Positions 7,701-11,955 of a stretch of DNA of 11,955 nt are shown piece by piece. The stretch is from positions 1-11,955 of the forward strand of contig QAXH01001041.1 of the NCBI GenBank assembly GCA_004335635.1. Reading direction: 5' to 3'. The notes beneath the pieces were generated by a model. The model saw only the letters and a program-made list of their open reading frames with translations. It was not told the DNA's origin and did not search any database. The stretch comes from Chloromonas sp. AAM2. Its lineage: Eukaryota > Chlorophyta > Chlorophyceae > Chlamydomonadales > Chlamydomonadaceae. The position numbers and the translations under genes were made by a program. Position 1 is the first letter of the stretch; the number at the start of each line of letters is the position of its first letter.

Positions 7701-10700
7701 CCTGAGCACTGCAGTTATCACAGGCGCATGCACGCCATTGTGAGAATTTTGTGGTTGCCTTTCTACTTGCTGACTGATACAGAGTCATCCCATCAGTCTG
7801 ACAAAGTGGTTGCAAACACAATGTCTACCTATGTGCAGATTGATCAGCAAGCTGTGCTATGCCGCTGGGACAGCAGCAGTAGCAGCTACAGCCTTGCAGA
7901 CGCATCAGAACAGACCCTGGACACTCTGGGTTCACAAGTAATGGCCTCATGTCGCCTTTTGACCGCCCAGCCGTTTGTTCACTGTCTGCCGGAAAGCCAG
8001 CCACAGGCCAGTGCGACCGTCAGCCACCAGCTCACCTTGACTGTGGAGCTGCAGCTGCCCGGCAACTGTCAGTTGCATGGCTGGCATCCACCTGGTGCTG
8101 CATTCCCTGCTGAGTCAGAGGGCAGCTCGTCACAGGACAGCTCTGTGATGCAAGCCATGATCCTGGCACGCCAGCTTGGAGGAGGCTACCTGCCTGTTTC
8201 AATTGCTTCCAAGTCACGCACGAGCGCAAACGGCGACAAGACAGCACTACATCACACTACTGCTGAGGTGAGACTTCATGCGGCAAGCTGCACTTTGTGC
8301 AGGCGTATGTGTCGTGTCAGGAAGCAGAACACAAGGGCGGCAACTTGGTATGCAGAATTCCATCACACTATGGGCCACTGTGATGCACTGCTGTGATTGT
8401 ACTCTCTTGTGTTGTTTCCTTTCAGGTGGTTGTGACAATGGATGGCGCTGCTCCTGCTGCCCTGAGCGTTGAGCTGTGGTGCAAGAACATCATGATTGGT
8501 ACAGAATCCGCAGCAGGCCAGGTCCTACAGGCTCTCCCAAATCTTGAGCTGCTGGTCTCGCACCTGCCGGTACTGGTACTGCCAGGCAGCTGCAGTGAAG
8601 CTGCGACCGAGCTTCAGCAACACGCTGGGAGTGCTGGGGGCGTGGAGCCACGCCAGGCCTATCAAGGCCTATCTGATCCTCTAACTGACGCCACCTGCTG
8701 CCTGTTGGAGGACCTGGGCATGTGGCTGACCCACCACCACCGCTTGACTGACACCCAGCCTGACCAGACAGCCACAGTGCCTGATGACATGATGTCACAG
8801 CTGGGTGACGACCTGCTGATGTATGCAGTGCAGCATGGTTTGAGTGCAGTTGCTGGCTTGATGAGGGACACACTCAAGCAGTGCAAGGCACAATCTTCTG
8901 CCGGCATGATTCAAAACGACAGTCTGCTTCAGGACACAGCTGTGGCACAGTGCGACACGGCAAATGGCATGGGAGCTGACACAGGTGTTGCACCTGCCAA
9001 GAACGAAACTGCAAGACGTGGCACGCACGAGTTTGACTCGGCTGACTCCAGCACGGCAGATGCAGATGGCCAAATGTCCAGCATTTGTCCTGCGGCACGA
9101 GCCACCCCGCACGAGGCCTTGGTCACAGCTCCCTCGCATGCCCCACCACAGCCCTGGCTGACCAGCATGGTTGAGGTCTGGGCCGCACCAGAGACAGATG
9201 AGTACCGTACATGGACCAGGCGACAGGTGCACGCATGCCACACATCATGTCTCAGCAACACACGTGTTCATGAACAGGTGAGAGACAAAGGACAGACTAA
9301 AAAAACGGGGAAATGTTGGTCATCCCTGCTGAACGGCTTTGTGGCAGTAATCCACAATCTAAGTCATGGCGATCTCATGATATGATCGCATTGCGCTTGC
9401 ACTGTAGGGCATTGCTGATTGTCATTACTGGCTGTACGTCCACCTTGTTTGCAGTCTCATCACAACTCTTGTGCTCAACTCCCTCGTGCTCCAACTGCAT
9501 GCAGACGTCGAGTTTGTTGCGCTCTTGGGCTTTCATATTGTGTTCATTTCGGCTTTTGGACATTGCCGCTCGTACATGGCTCGCAGCTTGCTGAATGAGT
9601 CTCGGTACATCCTGATGCATAACGTGTGCTATGCCCCAATGGCTGTTGCGGCCAGTGGCACCACATGGCTGGGCAATGTGCAGGTGGGCATGGCTGTGAT
9701 GTGTGCGAATAGAGTTTAAGTCAGCCAAAAAAAGGGCGTCACAGGTCCTAAGGCCAGGCCACACAAAGTATACCAGTGTGGCACGAACTGTCAACGTGTG
9801 TGGGCGATTTGTAATCTTGTGTCTGTGTCAGTTGCTGGTTACGTGCTGGGAAAAAAAGAAGTCTGCTAGTTCTGGGACAATTTGTGTGAATAGGTCTGTC
9901 ATACTGCCAGGAACCATTGTGTGTCTGTAAAACATGTGTATGTGTGTGGTGCACGTATTTCATCGCGTTTTGTGGTAGACGGTGCGTTGCCACTTCTGGG
10001 ACAGCAAATCAGGACTAGGCAGGAACTACAGTGTCAAAAGACAAAATGTGTGTGTGTCCCGTCTGACTGGTACCTAGAAGTCGAATTGCACCCTAACATT
10101 TACTTTGTGTCCCTTCTTGGTGATGTGCGGCATGCTCATGCTGAAGTTATCAGCTTCTCTCTGTTCAGTGGGATGGCATCTATCTTGACCTGATTTGTCC
10201 GGCAGTATTCGGACACATTGCCCAGGAGGTGATGGGCATCATAGTTCTTAAGATTGTGAAACACCACAGGCAGGGCCAGGCACCTGTCCTTGCGCATCTT
10301 GAGGTTGCATGAACAGTGCGCTGCTGGATGGGTTGTTCGTTTTGCTGAAGAGGTTGCTATGTTTATATGGAATTGGAATGTCATTGTGTTACACTGGAAT
10401 TGGAATATCATTGTGTGACATTGCGTTCTGAATCTCTTGTAATCTACAACCACTTCTCACTGTCCCTGTCCCAGTATTGGCATCACCAGCGCCTACCAAC
10501 TCCAGCGTCAGCAACACATCCCAGTGTCAGATGACACTGACCCAACACCACACTTTCACCACCATAAAAACTTAGTATGAACAAACCCAGAGACAACTGA
10601 CAGCCTCATCACGATGCCAGTGTCAAAACTGTCCCAGAACTGGCAAACTTTTTTTTTCTGCTGTGCAAACGGTTTGAATCAATTACGTTGGTAAGCAGCC

Positions 10701-11130
10701 GGATGTACAGCTTGCAACGCTTGTCCATACCTGAAACTTCAACTCCAACAGGCCTGTTCTGCTCTCCTCCCCTCTCTCCTGTTCTTGCAGGGCTGGATGC
10801 TGATGACGCATTTTTTCCACATTCCGAGCTGCTTGGGGAAGGCGTTCATGCCCATCCACCAAGCCTGTGGACTACTGCTGCTCACAACGGTGCAGATGCC
10901 GTCTACATGGTCGTACTTGCAGCGGCATTGGATCAGGTCAGAGGGGACATGCGGTCAAACCACAGGGAGTCAAAAGTTGCAGCCGGTCCCGTAGCACTTG
11001 CATGTTGCAGCTCGCCAAGGACACTCCTGACGCTACGGTCGTCATGGCGTACGTGCAACCATTGATGTTTGCTGGATATGCTACTATTAACCGTACTGTT
11101 ACTGCATGTGTTGATGGCACATACTATTAA
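4411..11130 (+). CDS. Gene B: large multi-pass membrane protein with SPL-like central region
   Basis: My model joins 4411-4797, 6159-6602, 6935-7017, 7231-7432, 7482-8267, 8426-9277, 9408-9683, 10169-10303, 10791-10936 and 10995-11130, about 1148 residues with TAA at 11128-11130. Every junction is GT-AG and phases agree. Order of parts: N-terminal membrane block (residues 1-180), Gln/Ser-rich linker ending in LEAVLKAIEQQR, a soluble region (about 278-900) resembling the C-terminal part of large plant SPL proteins, then five or so membrane segments (919-1148). There is no SBP zinc-binding domain and no clear ankyrin block. An intron at 7521-7796 inside the fifth exon is likely and would remove 92 residues without changing frame. 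The substrate or partner is unknown. It is divergently paired with its shorter paralogue A. The extreme C-terminus is uncertain because a consensus donor follows the stop. Confidence 0.78.
5131..5310. mobile_element. Small inverted-repeat element nested in the larger one
   Basis: The left arm (5131-5162) reads AAAAGAAGTTTGCCAG then TTCTGGGACA; the right arm (5281-5310) is its reverse complement, TGTCCCAG then AACTGGCAAACTTTTTT. The unit is about 180 bases with no coding capacity. It also contains CACTGACCCAACACC, which recurs at 10534-10548 near another copy of the same end sequence, so this is a repeated family. A target duplication is not evident. Confidence 0.7.
5439..5494. repeat. 12-base minisatellite (TTTCCTGGCCAC)
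   Basis: Four exact copies of TTTCCTGGCCAC run from 5439 to 5486, followed by a partial copy (TTTCTTGG) and preceded by a diverged one (CACTTTCTTGGCAC). The array lies inside the larger transposon. Short open frames across it (Pro-Gly-His-Phe or Lys-Trp-Pro-Gly repeats) are by-products of the 12-base period. Confidence 0.85.
6159..6602 (+). other. Gene B exon 2: fourth membrane segment, linker and IEQQR box
   Basis: Acceptor CACTGCAG|TTGAGG, phase 0, 148 residues. VLRGVCNW and AFVMVLSWLL form a membrane segment, followed by a basic stretch (TAYQKHWRNLQ), a Gln/Ser-rich linker, and the box PPHLQ...LEAVLKAIEQQRNMSY shared with A. I place the donor at AAGTCG|GTGGGT, matching A's donor after the same box. 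B has no counterpart of A's intron at 1138-1360, and its linker is far shorter. Confidence 0.78.
6603..6934 (+). other. Gene B intron 2 (332 bases)
   Basis: It starts GTGGGT and ends TTGTGCAG. The exon 2 frame remains open nearly to its end, stopping at TGA 6918-6920, so retention would give a membrane-only product about as truncated as paralogue A. It holds an imperfect CTTGCTTTGCATGC repeat (6625 to 6716) and a 21-base tandem repeat. Confidence 0.62.
6777..6844. repeat. 21-base tandem repeat in B intron 2
   Basis: Three units starting GCAGACATCATGGGA lie at 6777-6797, 6798-6818 and 6819-6839, with a partial fourth. The period is a multiple of three, so it keeps the exon 2 frame open (Ala-Asp-Ile-Met-Gly units). 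Confidence 0.88.
6935..7432 (+). other. Gene B exons 3 and 4: start of SPL-like region
   Basis: Exon 3 (6935-7017, phase 0 in, phase 2 out) reads VNVKIDGVELDQMPSDLPRL up to a GTAAGT donor. Exon 4 (7231-7432) follows acceptor CTGTCTGCAG and contains GLAMRSGCVMLILDLIQ, ending CAG|GTGCGA. In large plant SPL proteins and many chlorophyte relatives a P..L...L..WL segment is followed by GYIRPGC and a hydrophobic strand; here Ser-Gly-Cys-Val-Met-Leu takes that place. The family assignment is from remembered motifs, not a search. The splice phases support both exons strongly. The intron between them is 7018-7230, and the one after is only 49 bases. Confidence 0.72.
7482..8267 (+). other. Gene B exon 5 (perhaps two exons): SPL-like middle part
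   Basis: Acceptor TCTCCACAG, phase 0; donor GAG|GTGAGA. It begins GFGKGLATFWHRL; Phe-Trp followed by a VQI..QAVL strand is the SPL-like order. Here these two pieces are separated by 92 residues with no family look, which fit a 276-base in-frame intron (7521-7796, G|GTTGTC to CATCAG). Downstream, TYVQIDQQAVL, then LTLTVELQLPG, then LARQLGGGYLPVS match the order of strands in this family. The donor would be GTTG-type, as at 10304. I keep the undivided exon in the model because the frame is open. Confidence 0.65.
8426..9277 (+). other. Gene B exon 6: SPL-like helical end and linker
   Basis: Acceptor TTTCCTTTCAG, phase 0, 284 residues, donor CAG|GTGAGA. It opens with a strand-rich part (VVVTMDG, LSVELW, PVLVLPGS), then a helical part, LLEDLGMWLTHHH and DDLLMYAVQHGLSAVAGLM. 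This corresponds in order to the plant SPL segment with a helix ending in Gly-Trp-Leu-Leu-His followed by L..F.V...W.AV...LL. Ankyrin repeats usually follow in plants; here a polar Ser/Ala/Asp-rich linker of about 100 residues follows instead, and then the membrane block. Confidence 0.78.
9408..9683 (+). other. Gene B exon 7: start of C-terminal membrane block
   Basis: Acceptor CACTGTAG, phase 0, 92 residues, donor CAG|GTGGGC. The membrane segments are HLVCSLITTLVLNSLVLQL, FVALLGFHIVFISAFGH and a third near NVCYAPMAVAASG. FHIVFISAFGHCR resembles IHALPISAVHSNR in exon 1, which suggests that this block and the N-terminal one are related. The competing frame at 9313-9594 has no such pattern and would not splice in phase. 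Confidence 0.74.
9684..10168 (+). other. Gene B intron 7 (485 bases) with inverted-repeat element ends
   Basis: It begins GTGGGC and ends TCTCTGTTCAG. At 9851-9880 it has AAAAGAAGTCTGCTAG then TTCTGGGACA, the left end of the family seen at 5131, and a weaker same-orientation copy (GTTGCCACTTCTGGGACAG) at 9986-10004. A TG-rich stretch lies around 9917-9950. No coding similarity was found. Confidence 0.68.
10169..10303 (+). other. Gene B exon 8: membrane segment
   Basis: This 45-residue exon begins WDGIYLDLICPAVFGHIAQE and continues through MGIIVLKIVKHH to HLE, phase 0 at both ends. Its acceptor is strong (TCTCTCTGTTCAG); its donor is GAG|GTTGCA, which is weak, but the frame hits TGA two codons later and no better GT exists. 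It lies between oppositely oriented copies of the small-element end. Confidence 0.68.
10304..10790 (+). other. Gene B intron 8 (487 bases)
   Basis: It runs from GTTGCA to CCTGTTCTTGCAG. It holds a 27-base tandem duplication (10368-10421), CACTGACCCAACACC at 10534-10548, a weak inverted end (GTCCCAGTATTGGCA, 10470-10484), and a strong inverted end at 10629-10658 (TGTCCCAG then AACTGGCAAACTTTTTT). I see no gene in it. Confidence 0.68.
10368..10421. repeat. 27-base tandem duplication
   Basis: Two adjacent units begin TGGAATTGGAAT and continue TCATTGTGT, at 10368-10394 and 10395-10421. They differ at about three positions. Confidence 0.85.
10791..10936 (+). other. Gene B exon 9: membrane segments
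   Basis: Acceptor CTGTTCTTGCAG, phase 0 in, phase 2 out at CAG|GTCAGA. It reads GWMLMTHFFHIPSCLGKAFM, then a hydrophobic run ACGLLLLTTVQ and WSYLQRHWIRS. The ending (YLQRHW) resembles YQKHW after the fourth membrane segment of exon 2, a second hint of internal duplication. Confidence 0.72.
10995..11130 (+). other. Gene B exon 10: C-terminus
   Basis: After a 58-base intron (10937-10994) with acceptor CCCGTAG, the phase-2 join gives TCMLQLAKDTPDATVVMAYV, then QPLMFAGYAT and a TAA stop. The more obvious acceptor TTGCAG at 11010 would give a different frame that stops at 11063-11065. A consensus donor (AAG|GTGAGT) begins one base after the TAA, so a 3' UTR intron or a longer coding tail is possible. 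Confidence 0.55.
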
Positions 11131-11507
11131 GGTGAGTTCTGGCCATGCAAAAGATAGCTGCTTGCTGATGTAGTAATATCGAATATAAATATCGATTACA
11201 TCCAGGGGTTCCACATGCACTGAGCGCGAACGCTAGCAAGCCATGCAAGAGCCGAGGTTGGATACCGTCCTAGCCTACCGTCCTAGAAGAAAGGCAGGAA
11301 CAAAGACAGAAACAGACCCGAAGGCAGAAAGGAACAAGGCAGAAAGAAAGGCCACAACGGCTGTGAAGGACACAACACCAGAGAAACAGAGCATAGAAGG
11401 CGCATTCAAAGCGTGTTAGTCCAAGCTAGTCCATGAGAAGAGACCATGCGGGCCGTATAGTTGCTATAATGCTATATGTATAGCAGTGTTCTTGATAAGC
11501 GGCGGTT
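11131..11507. other. Spacer downstream of gene B
   Basis: No credible gene. It holds TACCGTCCTAG twice (11263-11273 and 11276-11286), a purine-rich tract of loose GGCAGAAA-like repeats (about 11284-11350), and an AT-rich stretch with TATA-like sequence (GCTATATGTATAG, 11471). No TGTAA polyadenylation signal was found after B's stop. Confidence 0.5.
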
Positions 11508-11674
11508 CCGCCATTTTCCGGCGAAGCGGGCCGGCCGCCATGTTGTCCGCCATTGGGTCCATTTGTCCCGCCAGTTGGCCGCCGTTTTTGCAACTGCCAA
11601 CCGCCGGCCCCCCGAGGCCTGGCCCGCCATCCTGTCTTGCTGTCAACGGTCTTTCTTATAATGGTTGCCGCCAT
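11508..11674. promoter_or_regulatory. CCGCCAT motif cluster, putative promoter of a third gene
   Basis: CCGCCAT occurs five times on the plus strand (11508, 11535, 11547, 11624, 11668) in a GC-rich stretch that follows a TATA-like region and precedes a coding-like frame. Two copies, CCGCCATTTT and GCCGCCATGTTG, resemble the animal YY1 site, but I make no claim that such a factor exists here. Density, composition change and position suggest a promoter. Confidence 0.42.
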
Positions 11675-11955
11675 TACCGTGTAGACCGCAGCCAGACCGT
11701 ACTCGTTCAAACCAGCTCGCGCCTTCGCCCGACCCTGCGCTCTCAGACCAGCTCACCGAGGTTGCAGACAAGCAGAATGCTGAGCCCAATGCAAGCCAAA
11801 TTAGCCCTCGCGAGCCAGCAGCCAAGCGTCTCAAGCTCCCAGTCAAGGGAGTGCTGGCTGAATGGGCACGGGGACTGGGTTGGGGCAGACATGATCCTCA
11901 ACAAGCTCTGGTGCAACCCATGCAGTCACAAGCGTAAGACGCTGTGGGAATTCAG
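11665..11955 (+). CDS. 5' part of a third gene, running off the window (unknown)
   Basis: Two overlapping plus-strand frames look coding. One reads from about 11665 to TAA/TAG-free sequence as far as 11937, with ordinary codon choice and a basic motif REPAAKRLKLPVK that resembles a nuclear localisation signal. The other is open from before 11665 to the edge of the window; its last part reads ECWLNGHGDWVGADMILNKL then WCNPCSHKRKTLWEF, with a Cys-x2-Cys and basic residues as in nucleic-acid-binding fingers. Joining them needs a frameshift or short intron near 11855. There is no clear ATG start: ATG 11661 leads to a stop at 11682-11684. It may be a transposon gene or a host nuclear protein; I do not recognise it. 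Confidence 0.4.

Larger units (their letters stand above)
9851..10658. repeat. Inverted ends of the small element flanking B exon 8
   Basis: The arm at 9851-9880 and the arm at 10629-10658 are inverted copies of the same end sequence as the 5131-5310 element, about 28 bases with few differences. Either one larger element spans exon 8, or, more likely, two related elements inserted in opposite orientation in adjacent introns. Confidence 0.66.

Noticed and set aside
8490..9261. Long minus-strand open frames opposite gene B exon 6
   Set aside because: They lie opposite a well supported exon with matching splice phases; long antisense frames are expected opposite such codon use, and they show no domain or membrane pattern of their own.
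9917..9950. TG-rich tract as a microsatellite or Z-DNA site
   Set aside because: The TG runs are short and interrupted, so I did not list them as a separate repeat.
10688..11065. Plus-strand frame of 125 codons across B exons 9 and 10
   Set aside because: It reads through intron sequence and uses a frame that does not continue the membrane segments; the spliced frame fits phase and hydrophobicity better.
11426..11846. Minus-strand frames over the CCGCCAT cluster
   Set aside because: Gly/Pro/Arg-rich translation caused by the GC-rich motif cluster; no start context or conserved pattern supports them.

Overview
The window looks like nuclear DNA of a green alga (Chlorophyta; a trebouxiophyte would fit). 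Base composition is balanced. Coding is split into many exons by GT-AG introns of about 50 to 1400 bases, intergenic and intronic DNA carries many small repeats and non-autonomous transposons, and the proteins resemble a chlorophyte type of large membrane protein. There are no bacterial operons, ribosome binding sites, tRNAs or rRNAs that I can see. All exon models below come from reading frames, splice motifs and comparison of the two genes with each other; no transcript or database evidence was available.

The core is a head-to-head pair of paralogues. Gene A runs leftward from 3049 to about 173. Gene B runs rightward from 4411 to about 11130. Their first exons are clearly homologous, and both end in a phase-0 intron at the same place. 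Their second exons share a second membrane block and a conserved box (PPHLQ...LEAV...IEQQR..Y), again ending at a phase-0 donor. Gene B then continues through six to seven exons that resemble the C-terminal, non-SBP part of large plant and algal SPL proteins, and closes with a second membrane block. Gene A appears to stop just after the point where this soluble region begins, so it would be a membrane-only, truncated version of the same protein. This reading of A's end is tentative.

Region by region: 1-172, 3' flank of A; 173-3049, gene A in about four exons; 3050-4410, shared 1361-base intergenic region with small repeats and a B-box-like Cys motif in one reading frame; 4411-11130, gene B in about ten or eleven exons. 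B intron 1 contains a 785-base terminal-inverted-repeat element (4916-5700) with a smaller inverted-repeat element nested in it (5131-5310). The same small-element ends occur again in opposite orientation in the two introns flanking the exon at 10169-10303. From 11131 to 11660 is spacer with a purine-rich tract and then a cluster of CCGCCAT motifs that looks like the promoter of a third gene, whose first exon (about 11661 onward, plus strand) runs off the right edge.

Gene function is unknown. The architecture (membrane block, SPL-like soluble core, membrane block) suggests a large integral membrane protein, but I infer no reaction or substrate.
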